Notes: generated from the sequence alone by a model not told the origin. Positions 1 through 12,110 are shown, numbered from the stretch's first letter. The stretch: 64,000 bases of DNA from Spirodela intermedia (GCA_902729315.2 LR746265.1:2460892-2524891); one strand, 5' to 3'. Numbers and translations: made by a program.

Positions 1-865
1 ATGGTGAATATGAGGAGATTCTGTTATAGAGAAGGCTTGAGAATTGCATGATGTTGTGAATAGGGAAGATCAGGACAATATCAGGAGAGATTTCAAGGAA
101 AGGGGATGTCAGGAGGTCCTTGACACATTATTCGTTGTCCAGAGAGGTATGGGTAGTGTGTAGAGAAATGAATAGATGAAGATCAGGGTAGTACTGAGCG
201 AAATAACAGGAAAAGTCACTGCAAAACTGATGTTAATAAAGGCCGTGGCCCAGGATCTGTTCTCAATGATGGTATGTTACCGGCTGCGGAGATAGGTTTA
301 AGAAATGCAGTTAGTGAATAGGCGAAGATCAGAGTAATACTGCTCAAACTTCTGGGAAAATATGTTGAAGACTGATGTGAGAAAAGGCCATAATGCAGGA
401 TTCCTGGTTGTGACTAATACAGTATTTTGTTGGCCACTTTGCCAAATGATGATTGAAGTCAACATTGGTGAACGAGTGACTTATGTTGGCACTGGGTGCG
501 GAAAAAATGAGATCTTGATGTCACTTGAAGATTTTTTTGTTAGCACATGTTTTGTCGCTTAACTATCTGGTACAATCCATTGCGTATAATTGACGGCCAG
601 CTTAAGCATCTGCCTGCTAACACGTAAATCTTCCGCATGCCAATTGTCTCGTACAACACCAATCTGTATTTCAAGGACGGTTCAATAGTCACTCTATGGC
701 ATACCATCTAAAATTTTATGGAGATTGATGTGTTCATTCACCTTCTGGGCCTAGACGCAGTCTTATGCTGCGATTTTAATGTCTTTGGTCTTTCTCTGGA
801 AGGAACTAATGCATATAAAGAATATTTTTTTCTGGAATGTATGTATTCACATGTGCCTCTTTTAG
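1..865. other. Upstream or intronic sequence of the MYB3R gene
   Basis: No exon could be recognised here. The first MYB exon begins at 866 after a TTTTAG acceptor, so this stretch is probably intron. Repeat R1 and most of R2 would have to lie before the window. A degenerate repeated motif, GAAGATCAG preceded by GAATAG-like sequence, occurs near 65, 178 and 324. Short open frames here match nothing I know. Confidence 0.5.
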
Positions 866-2650
866 GTGGCACAACCATCTAAATCCGGCGATAAAGAAAT
901 GTGCTTGGACGACAGAGGAAGAGATCGTCCTAATTCGTGCTCATGGGATGTATGGAAACAAGTGGGCAGAAATAGCTAAGCTTCTTCCAGGAAGGTATTT
1001 CTTCAAATTTTCATCCTGCTCTTTTGTGCATAGTATCAGCATACACTTGATTAAATGGCAAACCCGTTATGGATTTCATTGTCTCCGTTGAGGCAAGAAA
1101 TTCATATTACATCGTCAAGAAGACCAAGATAATGCCTCATTTTTGTTAAATCTGTCTACTTTATATCAGCCTTGTTTATACAACTCTGTTACTTTGCTCT
1201 TCGTTGGCTTATATATATACATTAATTTTTAATTTTATTTTTTATGGAATGTTGGTTTACTTTGGTCTCAATTGTTCATTTCGAATATGGCAGGGCTGAT
1301 AATTCGATAAAGAACCATTGGAATTGTTCTGTGAAGAAGAAGCTGGATTCATATTTATCTTCTGGTCTTCTTGATCCGTCAAACAAAAATGGCGCACTTG
1401 ATTTGAACAGTGGTTCATCAGTCAGGGGACACCCGCATGATTTGGCTACTCAAAAGGGGAGTATGGAACTTGATGAAAATTCAACTACGGTGGCAGCTTT
1501 TAAGGCTTCTTTCACCAGTTTCCCTCGTGAGAATGAGAGTTCAAGGAAGCCAAGAGAAGATTCTGATTACTGTATAACAGTAGCCCAACCAGTAAGTATG
1601 GAAATCTCAAGAAGCTCGAGAGGTTTACCTGTTACGAGTCCAACCGGAAGATGTTCGACTTATCCGTCATCTGGAGAAGATTCCAGCCGTGCTACAGCCC
1701 AGAATTACGAGACCAACTTATGCTGTAAAGATGATTACCCTGACAGGACAACCGCAGATCCCATAATGCCTACCACCACTCAGCCAAAGCCACATGCTCA
1801 AATGGCGATTCATAGGCTCACGAAAGAATTATTTGCATCTCCTGAAAAATTGGAGAGACATGCTAAATCGATAGATGCTCCGGGCACATCTTCAAAGCTC
1901 AGTGAGCAAAGTACCCCACCTATACTGGAGAAAACACCGATGGATATCGAGAAAGATGCTGATTTTAGTGAAACTCCCTGCACACCGGTACCTGTTGATA
2001 TGGAAGTCCTTGATCATGACCGCTATGCCCCTTCTCAGTCGAGTGGTCTGCATAAAAACATAAGAAAGTTCAGAATTTTGGAATCGGATAAGTCTTCAGT
2101 TGAATTTGGCAGTACAGATTTTTATCATGACCCACCAAAAGAAGCTTCAAAGGCGACTTCTGTGAAGTTTTGGGATCCAGAGACTATACTGAGGAATGCG
2201 GCAATGACCTTCAGGAAAACACCTTCTATCATTAGCAAAGGACGTCAAAACAGTTTTGCGCTATCACCTACGATGACACCTTGTAAGGCTGCGGATGATT
2301 CTACACCAAAGGCTGAAAGTGTAGCCAGCTCTATGGCACACGCACATTTAGATCAATCCGAAATTGAAATGCATGATGATAAGGAGTCAAATGATGCTCA
2401 GCACGTTAGGCAATTGTTCCCATCATCTTCAGCTCCTTCGAAGTCCAGAATATGTGGTGCTGTTGAATCAGTGGAGACAAGGCTAGAGCATACCTCTGAT
2501 GGGGAGTGGAATGATACTAATACAAGCAATTCCCCTGCATTTAATGCGGGAAAGCGGATAAAGATTCCAAAGAACTCTCAAGACCAGCCTGGTAGCTTAG
2601 GTCGTAGTTTTTCTAACCGGATTCATGAGAGAATTGCCACTTATGATTAA
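866..2650 (+). CDS. MYB3R: MYB3R (three-repeat MYB) transcription factor, 3' part
   Basis: This is a c-Myb-like MYB3R factor. The family binds MSA elements and controls G2/M cell-cycle genes in the nucleus. Two exons are visible: 866..994 and 1294..2650, with GT-AG borders joining LPG-R to ADNSIKNHWN. The first carries the end of R2 (RWHNHLNP) and most of R3 (AWTTEEEIVLIRAHGMYGNK, WAEIAKLLPG). The second completes R3 and adds a long Ser/Thr/Pro-rich tail containing several SP/TP sites and a conserved-looking segment near 2160-2270 (VKFWDPETILRNAAMTF, then KTPSI). R1 and the start of R2 are not in the window, so the 5' end is missing. The frame closes at TAA 2648-2650. That is early compared with long MYB3R1/4 proteins, so further 3' exons cannot be excluded. 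Family assignment is firm; full structure is not. Confidence 0.82.
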
Positions 2651-3781
2651 AAACGTGAGTATATTTCCTTTCAAATTATTTTACAGAGTATTTACAGATT
2701 CTCGGTTCTCAGGTTTTGTTGATTTTTTTGTTAATTATAGAGACTTTAACTGTATACTCATATGCGATTATACACATCCAGTTACGGGCGAAGAACTTAT
2801 GTGCCTTGAATCTTGTTTTGCAATTATTTTCCATTGCTGTTTTAGTTGAATCTATTTATATACATCCAGCTGTTGATTTGCTTCTCCACTTGTCAGAGAG
2901 ACCAATAAAACATGGCATAAGTGTAATATATTTATTTTTACTTATTTAGTCTACAACGATGAGCTCACTTTTGTTTCCATGAAAGAAATTCGGGATTGGC
3001 CATTTCTTGTAAATGGGCGTAGACTTTTGCTTTATGGGATAAGTTCCATCTGGTGCACATACATAACCATTATAGAAATGTTCTATCGCATGTTCATCTT
3101 CTCTCCTGAATGCAGGACATCAATCGTGTCTGAGATAATGAAGAAGCTGCTGCATAATGCCCTGACCAAACAGAGTGGCAATCAACTCATAATTTTTTAT
3201 TTTATTTTTTTGATTCAGATTCCTGTGAAAATAAGAGTTTTGATGCTAAATTTAATCTTTCATTGCATGATTTCTGTTTTTGGCATAAACAAAAAATCTC
3301 AGAGACGATCGGTGTCTGCGTTATACCATGGGGCCATTAAAACCTTGCTGACGAGTGGTACAGACCCTACTTACTGTTCTTCTGCTCTTACTCGAGCTAT
3401 GCTATATAGATAGGAAATATGGGCACTTGGCGATCCGAGCTTCCTCTTTCTTAATCGGTTGCCCAATTTCCTGCAGACAATAAGTTATAAGTTTTCAAGG
3501 CATTTTGCTCTTACTATTTTCAGATATCTGACGGTTGTTCTCCCTTTCCTACATTGAATTGGTGTATCTGATGCCGAGTCCGTTGTTCTGCATCACAGGG
3601 ACCCCGGATTTATGTAGCTACAGCGTAGAATACGCTGTCTGTGCTCTGTTATTGAAGGTAATAAAATCCATTTTACCGCAAGGTATTGCTTTTGGTCATG
3701 GAGATTACCTCCTGCTATTAATGCTTCCATCGTTCTGCATGAATATCGGCCATCCGTTCATACATACCTCAGCCGCTCAAC

Positions 3782-3782
<1 letters not shown>
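2651..3782. other. AT-rich spacer after MYB3R
   Basis: This holds the presumed 3' UTR of the MYB3R gene and AT-rich sequence. A possible splice acceptor at about 3115 (ATGCAG) is followed by an open stretch, but it shows no MYB3R similarity that I recognise. No gene is supported. Confidence 0.4.

Positions 3783-3830
<48 letters not shown>
3783..3830. repeat. (GA)n microsatellite
   Basis: An almost uninterrupted GA dinucleotide tract of about 45 bases. It immediately precedes the first copy of the 157-bp tandem duplication. Confidence 0.95.
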
Positions 3831-3832
<2 letters not shown>

Positions 3833-3833
3833 T

Positions 3834-4128
3834 CTGGTGGGCAGTGGATTTTCTGGGCAAGCTTTCACCGAGCTTGGATCACGAGCTCACTAATTTTTCA
3901 TTACAGATTTTATTTTCATGGGTATTTCTGAAAATAATTAAGCGAGCAGATAGCTAAAATACTGTAAAACTAGAGAGAGAGAGAGAGTGGCTGGTGGGCA
4001 GTGGATTTTCTCGACAGCCTCTCACCGAGCTTGGATCACGGGCTCACTAATTTTTCATTACAGATTTTATTTTCATGGGTATTTTTGAAAATAATTGGGT
4101 GAACAGAAGACTAACATACTGTAAAACT

Positions 4129-4130
<2 letters not shown>
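3834..4130. repeat. Tandem duplication, about 157-bp period, two copies
   Basis: Copy 1 starts at 3834 and copy 2 at 3991. Both begin CTGGTGGGCAGTGGATTTTC and share GAGCTTGGATCACG, the long TCACTAATTTTTCATTACAG block and an ACTGTAAAACTAGAGA end. They differ by scattered substitutions. GA tracts precede, separate and follow the copies, which suggests duplication by unequal exchange or slippage anchored in the GA runs. It lies 0.4-0.7 kb upstream of the ACBP start codon, so it may be part of that promoter. Confidence 0.93.

Positions 4131-4166
<36 letters not shown>
4131..4166. repeat. (GA)n microsatellite
   Basis: A GA tract bordering the second copy of the tandem duplication, about 375 bases before the ACBP start codon. 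Confidence 0.93.
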
Positions 4167-4169
<3 letters not shown>

Positions 4170-4540
4170 CTGTCGGAGAAGTAGGTTGGACAGTTGACGG
4201 ATGCGGACTCCCGGACTTTAATCAACCGTTTATGTTTCATCGGACGGGTGTTAATCAACTCCTTTACGTTCTTACCCTCTTTCGATGTTATGGGATAGGC
4301 CTTCGAAAAGGAGGAAAAGGCAAAGGGTGGAATTGCCGGGAGGCCCTAAAACCCCCTTCTTCTCCGTGCGAAGCCTTGGCGCGCCAGATCCCGCCTCCGC
4401 GCCCGCGATCGTCCCTTCCTCTGGAGCTCTTGTCCTCGTCTCATGTGGAGCTTACCGTTTCTCTAGAGCTCTCACTCTGATGCAACTTTTGGTGTCTTCT
4501 CTCGAGAATTGCCGCTTTTCTTAGGATCCGATTTGTCGTC

Positions 4541-7500
4541 ATGGGGGACTGGCAGGAGCTCTGCCAGGCCGTCTTCATAGGGCTTATCTTTGCCTTCCTC
4601 GTCGCCAAGCTCATCTCCACTGTCGTCTCCTTTAGGGACGAGAACCTCAAGGTCGTCCGACTGGAAGACTTACCGGCGGAAGCACCGGAATCAGACCCGT
4701 CATTGGGGGGGACCTTGACTGGGGGCGATCATGCCACGTCGTCTGGGGGGGGTGAGTTGGAAAAAGCGGATAATTCAAGGGAAAATGCGGGTGGAGGAGG
4801 GGGCATAGTATACGACGCTGTCCAAGACGATGACGAGGGCGAGGGCGAGGACGAGGACGACGACTGGGAAGGAATCGAGAGCACTGAGCTGGATGAGATG
4901 TTCAGCGCCGCTACAGCTTTTGTTGCTGCCACAGCTGTTGACCGCTCGTCTCCAAGTGTCTCTAACGACGTACAACTGCAGCTCTATGGGCTCTACAAAA
5001 TCGCCACTGAGGGACCGTGCACTACTCCGCAACCCTCTCCTCTGAAGATGACAGCTCGTGCAAAGTGGTATTCTCTGATGCTTTTCGTTTGATTGAGATT
5101 TCATGAACCTGCGGTTTATTCGTCACCAACGCTTTGAAGATAGCAGTTTGTGCCATGCATCACCTGTTTTTAGCTATTTCGTGACCGCCTGCTGATGATA
5201 CTGAGTTATGCTTTCTTGTAGTCTGTAAGGCGATGTAATGGATTGTGTTTAGTTACTGTCAGGGAGAAAACTAATGCTCAGTTTGCAGAACTAATTTTGA
5301 AAATATGTGGCACCGATTGAGTATTCTTTGGTAACATTTATCGAGTTTAAAGTGCCGATGCTGGCATATCAATTTAAAATAAACTTTCGGAATTGCAGTT
5401 TTCATGGTGAAACATTAAAAATAATTTAAATTTGTATGAGTTTTTTGGTCTGAAAAGTTTTCTTGTTCCGTCGAATTGATGTTTACTGATTCAGGAAAAA
5501 AGTACGAACTAGAATTCCATGGATGAGGGTTTTCGTTCGATATAGTCTTTGCCAAAGTTTTCGAGGAAAACTTATTATGAAAACGAATTTATCCTATAAG
5601 TGTGGGTGCGTTTGTGCCGTTACTTTATTACTTGGTTTTTTTCGTGGGTCAAAAAGCCAATAATTCCCTCAACCCTTTTTCTTAATATATTTTTATATTA
5701 TCCATGTACGATTCTTCTCCTGAAATTATGAATAACTCTCTCTCCTTCACGCCAAGTTTTGACTTTTTTTGACGTGTATATTCTCTTTGTCAGATGGTGT
5801 GAATGGTAAAGCATGCACCAACGATTATGCCAATCGCTGGAATAATTCGTAGTTTTAGTGTCTCCTAAAAGAACAACATGAAGCAAACATTGTGGAAGCA
5901 TTTTACTCTATCGGTACGAATGACATAAAATTCATGGGAGCTGAAGTGGGATAAAACTCATGTTTTGAGAAGAGAACTAAATGAAAATGTGGCCAGATGG
6001 GTTTCGAAACCTGTTGGACCAATGCTAAACTTCTCAGGTCTAAATCCTCAAAATAGTAGACTCTGTTGATGGAACAGAGCCGTTTCTGCGTATGGTATTT
6101 TAAAAAAAATTGATGTCTGACTTGAGAAATGGCTGTAATTTTTTTATCAGAAACATGAAAGTAGGGATCATTCCCTTAAACACCCTGGAAATAACCGTGA
6201 GAATAGTACTTAAGTTTCTCTGTAAATTTTCGTCTTTAAGGACAAGTTGCTTCATCCAAACACAACAGAGTATCTGATGGCTAAATGCAACAAATCATGC
6301 TGCAACTAAAAATGTAAATGAAGAGATGGAGCGTCTTGCTTTCTTTCGAATGAATTGGAACCATAGTCAACGTTTAAGATAAAATTTTGCTCTTTTTTTT
6401 TCATGGCCAGTATTTATTCCCCTCAAAAAGCCCTCAGTTGAGTGATATTATTTGACATTTAGGTGCTTATTTTTTGGCATCCCTTAAATCGTATTTATCC
6501 ATCATGTTAGCAATACCCTGACGATCAAGTGTTCTATCTTCATCTCTTCCATTCTTTGCCTTGAGATGTATCCGCACAAGCTTCATGGCATATTGTTTTA
6601 TGTATATCTGATGAGATCAATTACTGTTTGCCAACGCTGTCAAGATATTTTCCCAGTGTTAGTACTCTGCTTTTGCCTTTGGCTTTATATATTGCCATTT
6701 TCTTAAATTAATTTTGTCTATCAATGAATGCGAATTTTGGTTCCAGGACTGCATGGCAAAAGCTGGGTGCTATGCCTCCAGAGGAAGCTATGCAGAAGTA
6801 CATCATGATCGTGAATGACTCGTATCCATCTTGGGCGACTGGTTCCGGCTCCACATATGTGAGCCTTATTTTTTCAGATATGTATTCATTTTTATCCTCT
6901 TTTTTGGATGTCTTGGTAACGATTCTATATTTTACATGATTATTAGAGGAGCCGAGGTGAAGGTGATGATACGCTTAGTTCAGCATCAGCTTCCAAAGAA
7001 ACAATGGGGCCCGTTTTCAGCAGTTTTATTCATGAGGAAGAGTCCAATAAAGAACTGTAAGTCTCTCTACTAAGTAGTATCAGCTACATAATGTGAATGT
7101 TTTGAGCGAGAATAACTGTCAAATCAAGGTGAAACCTCTATTATTATTCACTACACTAAACCACTGACAAGATTTATAAACACCATCACCACTTGTAACT
7201 TCCAGGAAACTTTTTATTTTTTTAAAACTACGACAATTGTGCCATTCCTGACAACTTATTTTGAATAACTCCTTTGAATTTTCTTTCAAGTTTTAGATAC
7301 GTCACTGTATCATATTTATACATTATGTAATTATAATATCTGTATGGGTACATCTATCAAGAGGATATTATTGCACGAATGATGTTCTTGGCCATCATTT
7401 CACTTCTTCACCATCCAAATAGAATTTGAGTACGTTTCAGTTTATAAAGGTATTGAAAATGAAAGTCATATTTATGGTAAATATTAACCCTCTAATGGAT

Positions 7501-9741
7501 CGTCATTCAGCTCACATTCGGTGTTATAGTTGGTAATATACCAGAATTTTCTGTAATTGCAGAAAGTTAGATGCTTTACATGTCTCTGCAAGGGAAGGAG
7601 AGGTTGATACTTTACTTGCTCGGTTGGATGATGGCTTTTCAGTAAATATGAAAGGTATGGAATTTTTCTTCAGCATTACATATTTTTTGCCTTGGTTTCA
7701 ATTTTCTTTGGTTCATGTAGTTTCTAAATGATAGATCAATCTTATAGCATCTGATATGTTTGCTATGAAGTAGGCGGTGCGTGTGTGCATGTGTACATCT
7801 GATATGTATTCTAGGCTTATGTGCTTTGTACATTAGTGTTTGGATGGGAGGGAGTTTCAAATTATTCCACGAAATTCTATCCCCCAAGCACAGGAAGAAA
7901 TGCTTCGGGCCTGGAGCATTAGGTCCGCAGGTTAAGTTCGAGGAGGAGATATCTGACCATACTAGTAAAACGAAGATGGGTATGCTCTGTTTTTTTCCCT
8001 TGGCCAACATGTGACGTATGCATGAGAAGAATTTTTCATGCTGTAAATCCAAGGAGTTGGTCGATGGTTGGCCCTTCTGGTTGGGTTTGATGTCGGATAA
8101 CTGTTATATACAGCTGGGACTTTGGGAGAGCTGTCATCTTTTCGTAAGACTTGTCCTTTTTCTTAAAAAGAAAGTCATGCTGTCGATTCAAACAATGCAA
8201 AGGAAGTTCCCCTTAGACAGTACGTGACATCAATTTGGACATCATAAGAGGAATAGATGAGCTGTGAAGGTTGAGGGAATGACATTTATAGTCAGATAAG
8301 AACAAAATAGCAAAAAAAATAAGAGATGCCTGCTCCCTGTGGTCATGACTGGAGCATATGACGACTCGTGTGTAGTACCTTGACACAAGTAATGCTATCA
8401 TAACGAGCTATTGCCCACAAATCGTGCGATGTAAATGGTAGCGAGAAATCAATACACCTCTCTCCCACAGATGCTGAGTACTGAAGGAAACGGTGATGGA
8501 AGTCGAGCTTTTTTCTGTAGGCATAGGAACCTTCAACTTAGTAACATTCACGATAAATGTTGCTGTTTTATCGTGGTAGAATGGACAATATAAGAAATCA
8601 CCAGGGGTAATCAGGACCAAGTTTGATAACAGCATTAAGAGCCAGAAAATAATGTGCAATGTACGAAATTCAGGCTTCATCATAACTGATGGCTGGACAC
8701 TGTTCAGTAATTACCTCAACTCTCTATCACGATTGCGTTGCATACAATCCACTCTCTCTCTCCCCCCCCCTCCGCCCATTAGAATCGCTTTCAAGTTCTG
8801 CATGGATCCCCATTTTCGCATAATTCGAAAACCATCTGCCTTCATTTGGATTCTAGATGGTTTCCTTTTCCACTTTTATTGGTCAGCTGATCCGGTGTAG
8901 ATGATATATGTCAATTAAAAAGGTGTACTGCGCACCTTTAATCCTTTGCATCGAAGGGTTCTATTAAATGAGAACTGAAAATATGACCAGGAATCAGGGC
9001 ACATGCCTGCAGACATGCCATGGATGAGTTTTCTTTAACTTATACGCTGCAGTGAGGACATACTGAATACCATTTGGAACAGAAGCGTATGAAAAATCAG
9101 GATCGGTTTAAAGGTCGAACATGATGTGAATCTCTCGTCAACAGTGTCATTAGAATTCGAGATAGGGTGACCGTCCAATAATTAATGCCTACTTCGTAGA
9201 ACAGTTTGGCAAATAAACATGCACTCGACCGCTCCTAGTCGAGACAGGGGACCAGACCTGGTCTGAATCTTTTCTTCTGCATGGGTCATATTGAATCTTT
9301 TCTTCTGCATGTTTATATCTTCATAGACATCGAGGATTTAGCTATTCCATACTGTATTTTTTCACCCGTTCTGCTACTTGATGCTCTCATCTGCCTTCTG
9401 CAGACGGTGAAGGGAGGACTCCTTTGCATTGGGCTGTAGATAGGGGGCATCTAGATGTTGTGGAGATGCTCATCAGCAGGAAAGCCGACGTGAATGCCAA
9501 GGTGTGTCTATCGATGTGGGAGGTTTCTCCTTTGGTGGAAACTTGACAGATGATTTGGGAAGATATTTCCTCTATGTTTAATTTCACCTTCCCATATGCA
9601 CTTTTCTAGGATGGCGAAGGTCAAACGCCACTGCACTATGCAGCTCTATGTGAGCGGCCTGCCATTGCTGACTTGCTTACCCGACATGGCGCCGACCCCA
9701 ATGTCAAAGACAATGACGGCCACTCTCCTCATGAGCTTTAG
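4541..9741 (+). CDS. ACBP: Membrane-anchored acyl-CoA-binding protein with ankyrin repeats (plant class II ACBP)
   Basis: This type binds long-chain acyl-CoA esters at the ER or plasma membrane and takes part in lipid trafficking and stress responses; the ankyrin part binds protein partners. Six exons: 4541..5067, 6747..6858, 6947..7056, 7563..7654, 9404..9501, 9610..9741 (356 aa). Residues about 9-28 form a membrane segment (VFIGLIFAFLVAKLISTVV). An acidic, Gly-rich linker follows. The ACB domain begins near residue 116, with QLQLYGLYKIATEGPC and KMTARAKW joined across intron 1 to TAWQKLGAMPPEEAMQKYI. Ankyrin repeats lie in exons 4-6 (TPLHWAVDRGHLDVVEML and TPLHYAALCERPAIADLL). The start ATG is followed by a good anchor and matches the family's N-terminus. 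The last codons read HEL-stop, whereas relatives continue with about 15 more residues (LC-D/E-A/S...W); see findings. Confidence 0.93.
8753..8777. repeat. CT/poly-C low-complexity tract
   Basis: A short CT run followed by a C homopolymer inside intron 4 of the ACBP gene. No function is implied. Confidence 0.7.
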
Positions 9742-10576
9742 CGACGCACATACTTTCCGGCCCTTGATGCTTTCATTCACACGTTCCTTACTGTATCGCG
9801 TTCCAAAGGTTAGTACCCTGCACACCCTCTGCTCGGTCTCATGCCATTGGATTTTGAGATGCCCTGAAGCAGCTCGTCGTGCAGATATATTGTCTGCGTC
9901 TGGCCCTCCGTCTACGCGCAGACAGTGGAAACATTTGCGAAGACGGTTCGAGGTTGGCATGGGATCTTCCCTCACTCTTCCTTCCCCCCGATCTCGCCCG
10001 TTTTCGCCATGGACATTTGTATTGTGTGCATTTGAGGAGCAGAGACCTATGTGGAAATCTTATATATCGTTGTTGATGATGATTTTATGTCGAACCACAG
10101 TGTCACCAGGAGCATTGTTTCCATGTTCGGACGATGTGTTTGTTTGATTGATTGGAATCATCGTATCATTCGAGAGACGTCGCAGGAGGGATTTGGCAGA
10201 TTTAGTTCGTAAAAATCCAGCTTTGGCGGCGCAGGAGAAGCGCGCGGGAGGAATAGATTTCGTCCAAGAGTTCTGCTGAAGGTGCGGCTGGCCCTCCCTG
10301 GAAGGTACAGATGAGGGCTGAGCTAAAGAAACATGGGGGGAAGAAGAGCTTACAGTCCCGCCTTCCTCCTTCCTCCTCCTTTAGGAAGAGAGTAATAATG
10401 GAAGATGGGGGCGTGGCGTGTGGTTCTTCTCTCCTTCGTCTTCCTCCGATCGCCGCCGGCCGGTGGGTCAACGACCCGCCGATGGGATTTAGATTGGCTC
10501 TGGTCAATCCATCCTCCACTCGGAGACAAACAGGTCCCAGAAAATGGGGGGAGGGGGGGGGAGGAGAGAAGACGTG
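9742..10576. other. Convergent spacer between the ACBP and GATL 3' ends
   Basis: This should hold the 3' UTRs of the two convergent genes. Open frames seen on both strands look like chance frames in GC-rich sequence and match no family known to me. Confidence 0.5.
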
Positions 10577-11638
10577 TCAGCTGATGGCGAGGAGGTCGTC
10601 GGAACCGCGGCGGCGGAGGAGGTCGTATGGCGCCCAGAGGCTGTCCAGCGGGCATGGCCGGTGGGCGTCCAGGCGCAGCCAAGGCTTCCCCTTGCCGCTC
10701 CAGTGGAGGAGGCTCACCGGCCCCGGGTGGAGGTCCCTGCAGAGGCCCTCCAGGTTGTCGCCGCCGAGGCCGTGCTGGTTCCACCGGTGCTCCACCGGCT
10801 TCACGTCGCCGGCGAAGACGAGAAGGAACGGCGGCAGCGAGCCCAGCTCGTAGATCCTCGCCCGCCGCTTCTGCACCCTCATCCACTCCTCCAGCCGCCC
10901 GGTGTAGCGCCCCGCCCGCCAGCGCTCCAGATCTATCACCATCACCCCCGAGTTGAAGTAGCAGGGCCGGCGGCGCCGCCCCTCGAACACCTTGGAGAAG
11001 GCCGGGTCCGACCAGAAGCGGTCGGTGAAGTAGGCGGTGAAATTGGCGTGGCAGTACTCCGGCGCCCCCAGGACGTGGGAGCCCAGCTCGATCCCCCACA
11101 GCTTGGCGACGTCGTCCACCACGATGAGGTCGGAGTCGAGATAGAGGATCCTGCGGACCTCGCGGGGGAGGAGATCGGCGAGGTAGATGCGGGCGTAATT
11201 CAGAGGCTGGTCCAGCGCGCGGCGCACGGACGAGGAGATCTTCCCCCGCACCAGCGCGGTGTCGAATCTGTACATGCGGAGCGAGAGGTAGGGGAAGGTG
11301 GCCAGCACGACGGTGCGGAGGCGGCGCGGGGAGGAGGCCAGGAAGTGGAACACGATGTTCTCAGGGCAGGAGGCGTGCTGGAGAACGGAGAGCACACCGG
11401 CTACCGATCCACGGAGGTAGGTGGTGTCCAGGGTCATGGCGATGTGGATGGCCCCCGCGGGATCCCCCGAGGCGGCGCACCCCCGCCCATTGCGGAATGC
11501 AGGCGCCTCCCGGAAGGCCGGCGCTGCTTCCTCCTCCGCGCCGACGCCGGAGACGACGACGGCGGCGGTGGACAGTGCGAGCAGCAGCAGCAGCAGCAAC
11601 CTGAGACGAAAACCAGTCGTCTCTCCAGCCATGGCCAA
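10577..11638 (-). CDS. GATL: Galacturonosyltransferase-like glycosyltransferase (GT8, GATL)
   Basis: GATL proteins are Golgi or secretory-pathway GT8 enzymes implicated in pectin and xylan synthesis; Arabidopsis PARVUS is GATL1. The gene is a single uninterrupted frame of 353 aa, and GATL genes are typically intronless and near this length. A Leu-rich N-terminal segment (residues 12-33) serves as signal peptide or anchor. It is followed by [24 protein letters not shown], the catalytic metal-binding DXD ([15 protein letters not shown] at 168-170), [23 protein letters not shown] and the C-terminal HWSGKGKPW motif shared by GT8 enzymes. Exons are extremely GC-rich, so long frames on the other strand are shadows. 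The exact GATL subgroup is not resolved. Confidence 0.95.
   Translation of the reverse strand: MAMAGETTGFRLRLLLLLLLALSTAAVVVSGVGAEEEAAPAFREAPAFRNGRGCAASGDPAGAIHIAMTLDTTYLRGSVAGVLSVLQHASCPENIVFHFLASSPRRLRTVVLATFPYLSLRMYRFDTALVRGKISSSVRRALDQPLNYARIYLADLLPREVRRILYLDSDLIVVDDVAKLWGIELGSHVLGAPEYCHANFTAYFTDRFWSDPAFSKVFEGRRRRPCYFNSGVMVIDLERWRAGRYTGRLEEWMRVQKRRARIYELGSLPPFLLVFAGDVKPVEHRWNQHGLGGDNLEGLCRDLHPGPVSLLHWSGKGKPWLRLDAHRPCPLDSLWAPYDLLRRRGSDDLLAIS
11578..11599. repeat. CAG/CTG trinucleotide run inside the GATL coding region
   Basis: An AGC/CAG run read on the minus strand as consecutive CTG codons. It encodes the core of the seven-leucine stretch (residues 14-20) in the signal or anchor segment of the GATL protein. 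Confidence 0.9.
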
Positions 11639-12110
11639 GCCCCTCTCCAGATCCTAATGATGGCTCCTCTCCAGTTTAGAAGGCCCGATGGAGGAGGAGG
11701 AGGCCGCCGGGAAAGTCGAGATCGAACGAGACAGGCAGCAAGACAGACGTTGTGGGATGCGCTGTGGTGGTGGGCGGGGACAGCTGGAAAGACGCGGTTT
11801 GCGTCTGTCTCTCAGTAAGCAGTAGCGTATGGAGAGAGAGGGAGAGAGAGGGAGAGAGGATCAGATTATATCTCGTATGATATTTATTGGGGCTCCTTTC
11901 GCGGGGTGGTGGTGGGGGGGTAATTATCGAGATTTAAAAAAAATAAATCACACCAAGGAGTTCTCTGACGTTTTGGTTGCTCGCAAGTCTTTTCCTCCAC
12001 GTCAGCTGGCGCAGGGGCCTCCTTCCAGCATCGCAGCCTTCCCATCAAACCCAGGCCCATTTATGGGGAATCGTGGCCGTCCCACTCTACCATCTCGCTT
12101 CCTATCTTAC
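11639..12110. other. GATL upstream region
   Basis: The presumed 5' UTR and promoter of the minus-strand GATL gene. It contains GA-rich patches (about 11831-11858). No TATA box was identified with confidence. Confidence 0.4.

Noticed and set aside
10544-11818. Long plus-strand open frame of 424 codons opposite the GATL gene
   Set aside because: It lies antisense to a clear intronless GATL gene in very GC-rich DNA, and its translation is low-complexity (Pro, Val, Glu, Gln rich). It is a codon-bias shadow.
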